A stretch of 64,000 nt of DNA from Ailurus styani (GCA_002007465.1 LNAC01000347.1:1503440-1567439), one strand, 5' to 3'; positions 34,830 through 46,829 are shown, counted from the first letter of the stretch. Translations and numbers: made by a program. The notes: a model not told the origin generated them from the sequence alone.

Positions 34830-35795
34830 GACTGGAGGTTAGCAATCTCTTTATTTCTCATCCAAGAGTAGGACTTGCTTAAAGAAAATGCGTTTAGTTC
34901 TTAATGGAAGACTTATATGAACAGGAGAAGGAAAAGTCAGTGGAGAGTAGATGATGAATGGGTCAGAAAGAGGGGCCAAAGGAGAATGAAAGGGAAAAGA
35001 AGGAAAGTCTTCAACTGAAGAAAGAAATGCTCCTCGGTGAACAATGTTTAGGGTGCTAACAAATCGCATTCTTACCACCATATCCCTGGAATGTCATACA
35101 GGGCATGCCACCTAAGGTCCCATCTGTGTAAGTGGCCTAGAAGGAAAACCTGCATATGGCTATGGACTCAGCATTTCTCAGTAAGATTCAAATATAAAAG
35201 AGCTGCCTTCCCATCACTCTTATGGAGGAAACTCTGTGGAAAAAGATGCTCACCCTACGTCATGAGTAGACCCAAAACAATGCCCACTGGGTAGTATGCC
35301 TCTCTCTCTCAGACCAGTGCCATACTGTGTACTTCTTCCAGCCCAGCTCCATAAGAATTTATTTTAAATCCACACCACATGGTATTAAGACCTGAGCACA
35401 AAGGGCTGACTCTTGGTAGCAGCTATCACAGCACACTTATTAGGCAGATGCCAGAGACTCAGTGCTTTGTGATAGAACATTAAGTAAAAAGACTGTGGGC
35501 TTTAATTTGCAAATCATGGATGTGGCCTAAGAAATAAGATGCTCCAAAATTTTCTTAAATTGGGGGATGAATAAATAATCCTGTATGCTTCTTTATAGTT
35601 TAGACAACTCTAGAAGTGCTATAGACTTGGCCTATAAGTCTAGTCATACCAAATTTTCTCTTTAGTATTCTTTTCCACATGTCATCATTCTGTTTCCAAG
35701 GACGTCACTGCTTCCATTATCAGCTCTCTTTCAATATCATCAATCTCTCCCATCTACTGGGTTATTCCCATGGCTATCCAACATGGTTAATAGCT
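34830..35795. other. Unique sequence, nothing recognised
   Basis: No supported gene or repeat. Possible very old L2 sequence occurs toward 35650-35790. Confidence 0.35.
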
Positions 35796-35802
35796 CCCAC
35801 TC

Positions 35803-36010
35803 AGGGCGCCTGGGTGGCTCAGTTGGTTAAAGCCTCTGCTTTCAGCTCAGGTAATGATCTCAGGGTCCTGGGATCAAGGCCCGCAGCGCGCTCTCTGCTC
35901 AGCAGGGAGCCTGCTTCCTCCTCTCCCTGTCTCTCTGCCTGCCTCTCTGCCTACTTGTAATCTCTCTCTCTGTGTCAAGTAAATAAATAAAATCTTAAAA
36001 AAAAAAAAAA
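35803..36010 (+). mobile_element. Carnivore SINE (SINEC), young type
   Basis: A complete plus-strand copy: 'gggcgcctgggtggctcag' to an A-tail of about 15, with 'gcctacttgtaatctctct'. A short target duplication, ctcccact, lies at 35794-35801 and 36012-36019. Confidence 0.95.
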
Positions 36011-36079
36011 CCTCCCACTTAACAAAAAGGGGGAGGGGGAGGAAAGGAAAAGAAAAGAAAACATTCTTTGATTCTATAG

Positions 36080-36440
36080 GCATCTTCAGTTCTCTTTCTT
36101 ATTTTTCTACTCCTATTCCAGCAACATTGTTTAAAAGAGTTTTGTTCACACATTCCACTACTTCCTTGGTTTTCGCTCACTCTGTTAGGCACTCCAGGAT
36201 GTTTCTGACCCATCTACAGAACAGGGACTGCTCCTGGGGGAAACCCAGTGACTTTCATGTTGCCAGTTCTAAAGAATAATTCTTTATCTTCATCTTACAT
36301 GACACCTCAGGAGCATCTAACCCAGATTTTCTCTTCCTCTTTCTTGAACCATTTTCCTCTCTTGGCTTTTGTAATGGTTCCTCTCCTTGATTCCCTCTTA
36401 TGTCACTGAAGACACCTTTTCAGTAAGCTGTGCAATGAAG
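36080..36440 (+). mobile_element. Possible L2 relic
   Basis: A pyrimidine-rich stretch with L2-like phrases (cactctgttaggcactcc; cttgattccctcttatgtc). Boundaries are uncertain. Confidence 0.3.
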
Positions 36441-36444
36441 GCTC

Positions 36445-37915
36445 AAAGCTGGGTTTCTGATCTCAAATCTTGTGATCCCCTCAGAAGAAAATCCAATTGA
36501 GTCTTCCCAGTCTTTTGACTTACAGGACTGAGAATTAATATATGGGCAAGTGGGTTGTACCTTTCCGAGCCTATTTGTCTTAGAAAATGGTTTTCATACA
36601 CATAAGACAACTTGCCTATGTATAAAGTATTTGAATCTTAACCTTTACTCTGCAAAACTGGGGAAACATCATTGTAATATTTTCCGATTTTAGTGTTTTA
36701 GAAGAGATGTCAGAAACCAGTCTGAGTTTTGTTCCTATTTAGGAATGGTTGGAAAACCCTAAGATCTTTTCTCTACATTATTTTAAACATGTTGAAAATT
36801 CCATATATAAGTCTTTTTGTATACTAGGAATCATCACTGAAAAGAGAGGATAATAATTTTTGAAATAAAGGAAGAAAAGCTTTAAAGGAGAGGAAAATTT
36901 AAGTGAGACTTCAGAAAATAAATAGGATTTAAATAAATTTTTAAAAAGATGACATTTCAGGTAGGGGGAAATATATAAATTGGACTGGAAGAGTTACTTA
37001 TCTCCAGATCATAGATTGTTCAAAGAATGAATTAATGCTGTTGAACATAGGAAATAAAAGCCTAAATGAATAATTAATAACCATTTTAAACATGTGAAAT
37101 TATATTAAAAAGATGGTAGAAGTGATTTCAACTTATATTGGGCTAGATGGAAGGATACTCACCATTTATGAAGAGATTAGGCATTAGGAGGAAAAAAAAA
37201 TTATTGCCTAGAAAAAAAATCAGTAAATATTACAATTATTTGTGCATCCTACTCTGTTGAGATTTTTAAGGCATGGTTAATGCCACTTTCCTAGTCTAAT
37301 ATACAAATATAATAGGATATCATGCAGTAAATGACCTCTGGATATTATTTCTTCACCTATCAAATAATATTTGGATCAAAGAAATATGTCGCCCTGCCAA
37401 TACTGCCTTTAGACTTGGTAAAGAAGAGTTTCCCCAGGCTCTGGGCTCTAGAGAGCTCCATTTTGACCTTCCCTCATCCCCAGATGCCTTCCTCCACATA
37501 ATCAGAGAGTCCATGGGTCCAACATGTCGTGCCTACCACAAACCATGCCCGCCTTTCCTAGACCATTCACTGACCGCTCAAGACTGACTTTTCTGTCCAA
37601 ACAGCCCTGCGCCCTCCACCAGTGCTTCCAAAGCTGTTTAGATTTCCTCCTTTGCTTGTCACGTCAAACCTAGTGGAAGAAGAACCACTTTGACTTAATG
37701 CCGAGAAATGTGCCAAACTAGCATTGATATTATCTTTTTGATCAATACCAAGTAACTAACTTCTATGTCTTAGTTTTTCTTAAGAAGGACACAGATTAAG
37801 ACATTTATAAATATCTTTTGGCTTGATGCCTTGCTTGCTACCCGTCCAGACTTCTTAGAAACCACCAGCTAACCTCAGCAACCACTGTCTACCCTGGGCT
37901 GGCACCAGGGATCAC
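36445..37915. other. Unique AT-rich sequence, nothing recognised
   Basis: About 1.5 kb without a supported feature. The 37430-37690 part is richer in C and G but has no long frame. Confidence 0.4.
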
Positions 37916-38059
37916 ACATATGACAATATAGTAGGCAGAGTTTTAAGATGGCCTCCATTATCTCAGTCACCTGGTGTTACATCCATGATTAAGTGGCAAA
38001 AGTGATACTGCAGTTTTGATTAGGCTTACTAATCACATGGCCTTAAAATAGGAAAATTT

Positions 38060-38254
38060 GGATGTCTGGGTGGCTCAGTTGGTTAAGCGTCTGCCTTTGG
38101 CTCAGGTCATGCTGCCAGGGTCCTGGCATCGAGTTCTGCATCGGGCTCTTTGTTCATCAAGGACCCTGCTTCTCCTTCTGCCTGCCCCTCCCCCTGCTTG
38201 TGCTCTCTCTCTCTCTCTCTCTGACAAATACATAAATAAAATCTTAAAACATAG
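38060..38254 (+). mobile_element. Carnivore SINE (SINEC), first of a tandem pair
   Basis: A diverged plus-strand copy (gatgtctgggtggctcag) runs to 'aaataaaatcttaaaacat'. It lies directly before a second SINE in the same orientation, which probably inserted in its A-tail. Confidence 0.93.
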
Positions 38255-38462
38255 GGGTGCCTGGGTGGCTCAGTCAGTTAAGTGTATGCCTTCAGCACAG
38301 GTCATGATCTCAGGGTCCTGAGATCAAGCCCCACATCCACCTCTCTGCTCAGTGGTGAGTCTGCATCTCCCTCTGCCTCTGTGATCCCTCTCCCTCTGTG
38401 GTAGCTTTTGCTCTCTCTCAAATAAATAAATAAGATCTTTAAAAAAATAATAATAAATAAAA
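38255..38462 (+). mobile_element. Carnivore SINE (SINEC), second of a tandem pair
   Basis: Begins 'ggggtgcctgggtggctcag' and ends in an A-rich tail with taa repeats. The pair is flanked by similar sequences 'aggaaaattt' (38050-38059) and 'agggaaattt' (38472-38481), a possible target duplication of the first insertion. Confidence 0.93.
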
Positions 38463-38895
38463 ATAATGTAATAGGGAAATTTATTTGGGTAGGCCTAACC
38501 TAATCACACATACCCTTTAAAAAAGACAGTTTTCTCTGGCTGGTGATAGAAGAGGAAGTCAGAGATACTCCAAACATGGGAAGGAGTCTGTGTCATTGCT
38601 GCTTTGAAAATGGAGCAGACCGCCTGGCAAGGGATCCAAGTGCTTCTGAGAGCTACCTATGGCCCACAGATAACAGCTAGTATAGAAACAGGGACCTTGT
38701 CCTATGACCACCAGGAAATGAATTCTGCTGGTAGCCCGAATGAGCTTGAAAGCTGATTCTTTCCCAAAGCCTCTAGATAAAAGCTCAGCCTTGCATCTTT
38801 GTTTCGGTCTTGTGAAAACTTAAGAAGAAAATTCATTTGAGTGTCCACGTCTTTTGGGCCACAGAACCGAGAGCTGATAAACAGGTGCTGTATTT

Positions 38896-39058
38896 TGGTT
38901 TTTAACTGTTTTATTGATGTGCAATTGACATGTAAAAAGCTGTATGCACATTTCATGTATACAACTCCATGAGTCTGGGAATAAGTATTCACCTGTGAAA
39001 ACTATCACCACTATTGAGGCCATAGAAATATCCATCATCTCCCAAGGTTTCTTCCCAC

Positions 39059-39106
<48 letters not shown>

Positions 39107-39475
39107 TTATTTGTGGTAAGAACATGTAATATAAGACCTAGCCTCTTAGAAAAGTTTAAGTACACAATACAGCACTTTTAGCTATAGGCACTATGATGAA
39201 TAAATAGATCTTCCGAACTTATCTTCCAGAACTAAAACTTTGTACCCTTGATCATCACCTCCCCATTTCCCTTTCGCCCAGCTTCTGTCCATCGCCGTTA
39301 TCTGCTTTGCTTCTATGAGTATGACTATTTTAGATTCCGCATATAAGGGAGACCATACATTAGTCATCTTTTGAGGTCTGGCTTATTTTCACTGAAATAA
39401 TATTCCTCAGGTTCATCCATATTGTCACAAATGGCAGGATTTCCTTCTTTTCTAAGACTGAATAATATTTATTGT
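38896..39475 (+). mobile_element. Ancient L1 3'UTR fragment
   Basis: 'ttttattgatgtgcaattga', 'gtgaaaactatcaccactat', 'ggttcatccatattgtcaca' and 'gactgaataatatttattg' follow the L1 3'UTR order. An ATT repeat lies inside. Confidence 0.72.
39061..39106 (+). repeat. (ATT)n microsatellite
   Basis: About 15 perfect trinucleotide units inside the L1 fragment. Confidence 0.97.
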
Positions 39476-39621
39476 GGATATTGTTTGAAGTGACTGTATG
39501 TGTGGTAATTTGTTACACAGCAACTGAAGACTGATAAAGACACTAGGGTTTCACTGAATAAAAGGGGAGCTGAGTCCTCCTCTCTTGTCTTTGCTTGGGT
39601 ATCTCCTGATCTGTTTTTCAG

Positions 39622-39843
39622 TTGACATCAGTCACTTCTAGTTCTCCAAATGTTCGACTCCTCCTTGCGTCCAGAGACTCCTGTCCAACAGCATGGCGGC
39701 CTGCTGTGGGCAGCGGGATCCCATCAGCGCCCAGGTACCATCCCCAGGCCGACCACTGGCACACGCGCTCCCTCTGTGAAAAAGCCACCAGCTGTCAGGT
39801 CCTCCAGCCACAGTGGATTTGCTCCCATCACTGGAACCACAAG
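39622..39843 (+). other. Weak candidate exon, unidentified
   Basis: 'gatctgtttttcag' precedes 39622 and AAG|GTGAAA ends at 39843, giving 222 nt (74 codons) open in frame 0 between acceptor-like and donor-like sites. A second frame (39650-39847) encodes a Ser/Pro/Arg/Lys-rich peptide that looks more protein-like, but it meets a TGA next to the first acceptor and would need the later 'acatcag' acceptor. CpG content is higher than in the neighbours. I recognise no domain. Confidence 0.22.
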
Positions 39844-39849
39844 GTGAAA

Positions 39850-41255
39850 ACAAGCCAGATTGTTCTTTTCTCTCTCTCCCTATCTTCTCATTTCCCAGTC
39901 TGTTTCCCCAACGAGATTCTCACGAAGGTTATTTGCGGCATTCCCATCAGTTCCCTGAGTGACAGGAGACTGGTGTCAAGTGAGAAAATGAAATGTAAAT
40001 TTTATTAAACACCCCCTCTCATCTCTGCGTATCAATCCAGATTCCAGCTGAACATAGCAAATCAAATCCTGTCTACGCCAGGCCTCGGGGCACACGGAAA
40101 ATCATTTCTCCTTAATACCATTCCCTTCTAGTAAAATATTTTTCTGTTTGGTGAATGGAAATTTTAAATGCAAACCCTGTTTTAATCCCAGGAAAAAGTA
40201 TATCTTCAAATGAACATTTGAAAGAGGGAGCAGAAATGAGAAAAGAGAAAATTGGGGAGCAAAGGGGAAGAGAAGGGAATTGGGAAGATGGAATTGTATT
40301 TAGCTGTGTCATGTCTGGTGGCTGTGCAAGGATGCATATCCACAGAATAAATGGGGACATTCTTGGAAAGCTTGTACTATCAGGACATCTATCTACATTC
40401 TGTGCTGTCTCAGAGATAATAAAGATCTTAAATCTGATACACTGCCTTGAAATAGCATTAGAAATATAGATGTTTCATTGTGGGTGTGAATATGTGGACA
40501 ATTACCAGCTTGTCCGGGGTTTTGACAGGTGACGTCTGACTGTGTACAGAGAAAATCTTGATTTGGAACCTGAAAAGTGTGATTAACTTTAAAATGAAAA
40601 AAGCACATTTTGATTGCTCTCTGATTGCTCACTGAAGTAAAAATAAGACTAAGTAAAATTTGAGCCAATAATGAAGATTGAAAACACCACCACTACTTAA
40701 AATACATTCTATTTATGCATATTCCACTGAATAAATTTAAGTAAAAATTATAACTATTGCTCTATGTTAAAAGGAAAGAAGATTATTTAGTGTATCTTCT
40801 TTTAATTTGCTCATTTTAAGTGGGTAAACCATTGTTGAGATGACATTTTGTCAGGTATTTACCCCCTGTATAACCTCTTGCCCTGATTTGCCCAAGTCTG
40901 AGGGGGTTTTCCAGGATATGCCACTGTCAGTTCTGAAACCAGGACACCCCAGAAAGTCCCAGGCAAAATAGGATGAATTGGTCACCCTATTATATTACCA
41001 TTATAATTAATATAAAACAGTAATTTCTCTACTGTAATAAATTATTAGTATCATCAACTATATTTTTGTAAAATGTTCTTGAGCAAAGTAAACTTGTAGC
41101 TGTGTCTGGAAGTGAACTTGATTTGCTCAAACTTAGTGGGTAAGAGTTCAGACTTCCAAAATATGTGAGGTTGCAGCTCAAGTATGACTATGGATATCTG
41201 AAAAAAAGGCATTCTTAGCCTCTACTTTCCCTGACTTGTGGTTAAGCTTAAAAAA
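39850..41255. other. Unique sequence, nothing recognised
   Basis: No SINE, L1 or MIR that I can support. Overlapping opposite-strand frames at 40112-40469 are unsupported. Confidence 0.4.
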
Positions 41256-41266
41256 TATTCCTCCTG

Positions 41267-41460
41267 GCACCTGGGTGGCTCAGTGGGTTAAAGCCTCTGC
41301 CTTTGGCTCAGGTCATGATCTTAGGGTTCTGGGATCGAGCCCCACGTCGGACTGCCTGCTCAGCAGGGAGCCTGCTTCCTCCTCTCTCTCTGCCTGCCTC
41401 TCTGCCTACTTGTAATCTCTCTTTATCTGTCAAATAAATAAATAAAATCTTTAAAAAAAA
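41267..41460 (+). mobile_element. Carnivore SINE (SINEC), young type
   Basis: A complete plus-strand copy with 'gcctacttgtaatctct' and an A-tail. Target duplication attcctcctg lies at 41257-41266 and 41461-41470. Confidence 0.96.
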
Positions 41461-41470
41461 ATTCCTCCTG

Positions 41471-42354
41471 ATACAGCTGTGGTCAACATAAAGGAACTTG
41501 AGTTTGCTTTTCAGATACTTAGGAATGTGCTAGAAGAACAACTGATACTGCATTTAAAAAGTCTCTATGCTTATAATACAGAACACAGCTCAGATGCATT
41601 AATGTATTTAAGATCCAAAAATGTAAATCAAGTGTGGGCTAAACAGTGCATTCACTTCCCAAAGGAACTATAACATTTCTCACCTAGAAAAGGTCTGGCC
41701 CCTGAGATAGTAGGTGTTACATTTAGTATTTAAAAAAAAAATAATAATGCCATGCTCCCTTGTGCACAAGAAAAAGGTTTATATGGTAATGTAGAAATTT
41801 TAACTTGAATTATAGCATTTAGAATCCACAGTCCTTGGACGCTTAATTAAATATATTTAATTTCTTAACTGTTTTTCCTTTTCAGTATTTTTGTGCACTA
41901 ATTAATTAAAAGAGAGTATTTTGCTTTAGAAATGGGTATAAATTATATGTGTAAAGAGCATGAAAACAGGACTAAGTTGAGGCCAACTGTGAAATTATTA
42001 ACATGAATGTTTTGGGTTTGCCCTGACATTTTTCCTATTTTATTGCTTCCCTTTTCGGTCTCCAAACCTTCAGTGCTGAGAAAAGCTCATCCCAGGTGTG
42101 TTTCAAGCTCTAGACTTACCCTTCTTCATCCTTCTCATCAAACTTAGCCTATTTACTGACCTGTTTCTTCCAGAATTTCTAGATAGTTTCATAGAATAAT
42201 CTACACTATATTTCCCAAAAATGCTGACGTTTAAATATATCATACCTGCTAGGGGTATTTTTATTTTTACAGATTTATCAAGCATGGCCTTAAAGAATAT
42301 TTCTAAGTTGGAATTCTAATTACTGGAGAAGGCTATTTTAGGAGAGTTACCTTA
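41471..42354. other. Unique sequence, nothing recognised
   Basis: AT-rich DNA, no supported feature. Confidence 0.4.
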
Positions 42355-42359
42355 AATAA

Positions 42360-42861
42360 TGTGCTTGAGCCCTACTGCTGCTATTACCACAAACTCTGGG
42401 CTTTAATATAGCCCAAATTTATTCTTGTAAAATTGTGGAAGTCAAAAGTCTGATATCTGATTGCTGGGCTAAAACCAAAACGTAGTCAGGGTGGTTCCTT
42501 CTGGAGTTTCTAGGGGAGAATCTGTTTCCTTGTCTTTTTTGGCTCCTGGTGGCTTCTTGTGTGGCTTGGCTCATAGTCCATTCTGTATCCTTAAAGCATA
42601 TCTCTAATGTCTACCAACTTTTCCAGTGTTACTCCAAGTTCTAGATTCTCATCTCCTACAGTTTTTCTGATCTCCTGCCTCTCTGTGGACCCCTATGATC
42701 ACATTTAGGGCCCACCTGGGTAGTCCTGGGTAATCTTCTCGTTTCAAGATCCTTAACCTAATCACTGATGCAAGTTCCTTTTGCTATGTAAGGTAACATT
42801 CACAAGTCCCAGGGATTAAGATGGGGATAGCTTTGGAGTGGCCACCATTCAGCCTACCACA
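42360..42861 (+). mobile_element. Solo LTR, ERVL-MaLR (MLT1-like)
   Basis: About 502 bp, TG...CA. Ordered stretches 'ggttccttctggagtttct', 'gtttccttgtcttttttggc', 'atttagggcccacctgggta', 'caagatccttaacctaatca' and 'accattcagcctaccaca' match a common mammalian LTR that I recall as MLT1. A perfect 5-bp target duplication, aataa, lies at 42355-42359 and 42862-42866. No internal retroviral region is present. Confidence 0.82.
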
Positions 42862-42869
42862 AATAATAT

Positions 42870-43226
42870 CTTCTCTGGTTGTTTATGTCTATGCGTGAGG
42901 TTGGCTCTGTAGGAAGGAAAAGCTATAGTAATAACAATCCTGCATTCAGCCAACTGTATAATTTGGGAATTGAGGATGGAGTCCTTCATTATGGTAACTA
43001 CCTCTCTATACACCTTTATAGTCCCTGTGGTAGGGAGAATGGAGAGGTCGTAGGGGGAGCCCCTCTGTCCTCTTGTCTCCGAGGTCCCTTCTCAGTGCTA
43101 CTGGGGTGGAGGTACAGAAGCTTAGAGAAAGGCACCACAGACACCAAGATGAAAGTCATTGAGCCTATGGATCTTGGAACAAAAGGATTATATTTTGAAG
43201 CTCAAAAAATTACAGGAAATAATATT
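42870..43226. other. Unique sequence with an unsupported 120-codon frame
   Basis: The open frame at 42879-43241 runs into the downstream SINE, has no domain and no splice or start support, so it is probably a chance frame. Confidence 0.4.
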
Positions 43227-43235
43227 TGTCTTTTT

Positions 43236-43407
43236 TTTTAAGATTTTATTTATTTGACAGAGAAAGAGAGAGATCACAAGTAGGCAGAGAGGCAGGAGGA
43301 AGCAGGCTCCCCGCTGAGCAGGGAGCCCGATACGGGCCTCGATACCAGGACCCTGAGATCATGACCTGAAGGCAGAGGCTTTAACCCACTGAGCCACCCA
43401 GGTTCCC
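43236..43407 (-). mobile_element. Carnivore SINE (SINEC), young type with internal deletion
   Basis: A minus-strand copy. It has 'atcacaagtaggcagagagg' but lacks part of the GA block and part of the 'gagctgaagg' region. Target duplication tgtcttttt lies at 43227-43235 and 43408-43416. Confidence 0.94.
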
Positions 43408-43424
43408 TGTCTTTTTCTTCATAT

Positions 43425-43880
43425 GCATAATTTTCCCTTCCTTTCCTTCCATAATTCATGTCCTATATATCCTTCAGAATCCAGACAGGGTCTAATTCTG
43501 GTCTCTCATGCCCCTTGCCTGAGATTGTCTATGCTGCCCTCATTACAATACAAGGCCATGCCTAGGTGATGAGTGACTGCTGGCATTTTATAGAATGTCT
43601 ATTTCCCCTGACAGCAAGGACCATGTCTCCTATATCACTGAATTCTCTACCACTCCTAATCCAGTAGGAGTCACTGTCCTAATACTGTGACTCAACAACA
43701 GAGTGGATGCAAATGTTGAATGAATGAGTATAAGAAAAATTTGTTTTCTTAAATCAGACTTAAGGTAAGATCTGTCCTTTTAACATATTTATAAATAGAT
43801 ATTTCTAGATATTGGTGATTCTCCTAGGCAATCAGAAGTAGAGTAGGTACTCAGTAAATATTTGTTGATTGATTGATTAA
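43425..43880 (+). mobile_element. L2 LINE relic, 3' end
   Basis: 'tatccttcagaatccagaca', 'gacagcaaggaccatgtctc' and 'aaatgttgaatgaatgagta' match the L2 3' end. A second tail-like piece lies at 43845-43880 (aggtactcagtaaatatttg). Confidence 0.55.
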
Positions 43881-44179
43881 TTGTTGATAGCTTAAGTCCT
43901 ATAGGAGGAAAATTATTCTGGGTTCACTTTAATGGCATTAGCTAGCTTAATTTTGTTTTCTTGACTATTCTATATCTAAATGGTTGGAGTTTTATGTGTA
44001 AAACAAATTTAGGATGGAGCTTCCAATATTGTTTTCTCTTTTATTCTGTTCTTAAATGCTGCAAGTAAAAACAAGTACTTTACAGAAAGTAAAACAAACA
44101 AAAAACCAAAAACAAACAAAAACCCCAAGTACTTTATATATAAACTATGTGTGAATATGGCTTTAAAACCTAAACTTTA

Positions 44180-44418
44180 GGGGTGCCTGGGTGGCACAGT
44201 TGGTTTAGCATCTGTCTCTCGGTTTCAGCTCCAGTCATGATCTCAGGTCATGATTTCAGGGCCATTGAGATCAAGCCAGCATAGGGTTCTGTGCTCTGCA
44301 TGGAATCTCCTTAAGATTCTCTCTACCTCTCCCTTGCTCATCCCCTTACCCACCCCACCCCCGAGGGCACTCTCTCTCTCTCTTTCTAAAGCCAATAAAT
44401 AAATCTTTAAAAAAAAAA
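44180..44418 (+). mobile_element. Carnivore SINE (SINEC), older subfamily
   Basis: A plus-strand copy, 'ggggtgcctgggtggcacag', with an internal near-duplication around the 'catgatctcaggtcatgatt' stretch. The A-tail ends at 44418. A 16-bp imperfect target duplication (taaaacctaaacttta / taaaacctaagtttta) lies at 44164-44179 and 44419-44434. Confidence 0.95.
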
Positions 44419-44639
44419 TAAAACCTAAGTTTTATACAATCACATGATGCTTTAGAAACCATTGATAGAGATACAATGGCTTAAAGTCAATAATGTCTAT
44501 TTCATTATTACCTCCCTTTCAGATTTTTTAATTTAATGCTACCTCAAAGCTCTGGTCACTGGATAAAACTATATGTAACATATAAAACAAATTTTAATAA
44601 TTAAAAGACTTTTAATATTCCTTAGGAAAAAATAACCAT

Positions 44640-45300
44640 GGCCAACTCTCCTCAAAAGTAGTAAACACACTACTTACAATAGAACAAATACAAGCAAGTA
44701 ATCGTGTGAAAACATTCATTTCAATAATAATGCAAATTACAACAAAGTGATGCTACATTTCACCAGTCCATTTGGCAAACATTTAAAGAAATGATAATAC
44801 TCAGTATATGGGAGCACTCTTTAATGTTTGCAAAAATATAGTCTAATAACCATACTCATGTTTTCTTGGTATGGCTATCACTTGGTAGAAACTTTATAGA
44901 GGGAAATTTGATCATTATCAAAAGACTTTAAGATGTACATATATTTTGTATAAGTGATTGAAAAATAAAAATTTAAATAATCTATTGAAAAATAGACAAA
45001 ATATATACTATACGCATGTGCCCAAACAACAACAAATTCCCTAACCTATCGACAAAAGATGTAATTAAATCAAGATTAGTATATCCACATAATGAAAGAT
45101 TTTGATGCCTAAAAACTGTTTTCAAATAATTGAATAAAATCTTTATTTTTAATATTAAAGTTAAACATACAGCATGCAGAGTATAATCTCACATAAATTT
45201 GTGCATGTACATTTATGCCTCTATATATGTGTGTGTATGTGATAATAGGTGTTATCACTGAAAATTTGTTTTCTTTTTCTTTCCTTTTTCTTTTCTCCTT
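44640..45300 (+). mobile_element. Ancient L1 3' region
   Basis: 'aataatgcaaattacaacaa', 'catttggcaaacatttaaag', 'gtatatccacataatgaaag' and 'gcatgcagagtataatctca' keep the order of the late ORF2 and 3' end of old L1. Confidence 0.6.
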
Positions 45301-46586
45301 TGACTTCCAACAATTAATATGTTACCTTCTAATGAGATTAAAAAACAAAAAAAACCACAAAAAACCGGTAGGTTTTCTTTAAAAGAAGACTAGAGACCCT
45401 AGCTTCCTAGGTGATAAATAGTCCCTCCCTTGCTAACCTTGAAAATGTCTACTCATGCAAAGTCACTTTATACTGACATGCTTCCCTCTTGCCTCACTGT
45501 GGGACAATGGGCTGGAGAGGACAACGTGTAATCTGCAGCCAGGAAGGGGGCATGGAACCCAAAGCCCCTTGGCAAGCTCCTCTTACTTTTTGCTATTATT
45601 TCTCTTCACCATCCTCACCCTTGTCCAAAATTTGGGTGAACCCAGCCTGCTCATCACAGAGGTTTTTCGACCAGACCCAGTGGGGAAACATTATGCTTGC
45701 TACTCTTCTCCCTACAGCTGCCTGACTAGGAAGGGGTGGAAGAAGTGTGCAGTACTGAGCAGCCGGCAGAGGATGGAAGGGTAATAAACAGGAGCATCGA
45801 CTAGACTCAATATTAGCGATGGTGCTGGGAGCCGTCCTGGCTTTGGGCGGCCTGAAGGCAGTGGTGATCCCCTGCTTGTCCTATCTGTCAGTCTATTTGA
45901 TCTCCAAATGAATTGCTTTTGATAACAGCTATATAAATGCAGAACTGATCCGCTGGGCCTTCTTAAATGAGACTCCTCGCTTTCATCTTCCAGTCATTTC
46001 AAAAAGCAGATAGACTTGTTAGAGGTTTTAATGCAATGATTTATGTTTTATCTTGCCTGGTTTGAGGCAGCATTTATTTAGCACTAAATTCTTCCCAAGC
46101 TTCTATGTGAGGGGAGAAACGTTTGAACACACAACATTTGAGGTTTCTTTTTAAAAAAATAAATTCAATGATATATGTTTTTCTCCTTTACTAGGGATGG
46201 GAAAGGCAATAAACTTTATTTTAAGGAAGGGGGGGGGGAGTCACCAGACAAAATACTTTCATTACAAAATGCTTTCATTACCACACCCTTGGCAAAAATT
46301 ACAGGGAACTAGAAAGGAAAAATACCAATTTCAAAATCTATAGAACAAATCATTAAGGTTTCTGAACCCAATGACTGCCAGAAAAAGAAATCACAATTTG
46401 TTTCACTGAAAACAGAGGAAGACAAGATTTCTTACCGTTTCTGCATGTTATTTGCATTATCTATAAGAGAACGGTCCATAGAAGTCTTAATTTTTTTTGT
46501 CTCTCATCCTTTTCTTACACTTCATTTTTAAACTTCTTTCTGCTTTTACTCTTTTCCCATCATATGAATGAGGAAAATTCCCTTAT
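45301..46586. other. Unique sequence; GC-richer block 45480-46000
   Basis: 45480-46000 is less AT-rich than its surroundings and has open frames of 109 and 78 codons that overlap each other. Nothing identifies a protein. It could be a conserved non-coding block. A G-run of 10 lies near 46230. Confidence 0.38.
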
Positions 46587-46600
46587 TAAAAAAAGTAGAG

Positions 46601-46811
46601 GGCGCCTGGGTGGCTCAGTGGGTTAAAGCCTCTGCCTTCAGCTCAGGTCATGATCTCAGGGTCCTGGGATCGAGGCCCGCATCGGGCTCTCTGCTTGGCA
46701 GGGAGCCTGCTTCCTCTTCTCTCTCTGCCTGCCTCTCTGCCTACTTGTGATCTCTCTGTCTCTCTGTCAAATAAATAAATAAAGTCTTTAAAAAAATAAA
46801 AAATAAATAAA
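46601..46811 (+). mobile_element. Carnivore SINE (SINEC), young type
   Basis: A near-consensus plus-strand copy with 'gcctacttgtgatctctct' and a long taaa-rich tail. A perfect 14-bp target duplication, taaaaaaagtagag, lies at 46587-46600 and 46812-46825. It is among the least diverged SINEs in the window. Confidence 0.97.
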
Positions 46812-46829
46812 TAAAAAAAGTAGAGCATC

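Larger units (their letters stand above)
37921..39542 (+). mobile_element. Ancient LTR-like element, split by two SINEs and an L1 fragment
   Basis: The left part (37921-38058) has 'gtaggcagagttttaagatgg' and 'attaggcttactaatcacat'. The middle (38465-38895) has 'ggcctaacctaatcacaca' and 'ttttgggccacagaaccgag'. The right end (39480-39542) has 'gtggtaatttgttacacagc'. This is the order of a common mammalian LTR family whose exact name I cannot give. It contains SINEs at 38060-38462 and an L1 3' fragment at 38896-39475. No target duplication could be fixed. Confidence 0.6.

Noticed and set aside
42879..43241. 120-codon plus frame after the MaLR-like LTR
   Set aside because: It ends inside a SINE tail, with no splice sites or recognisable domain.
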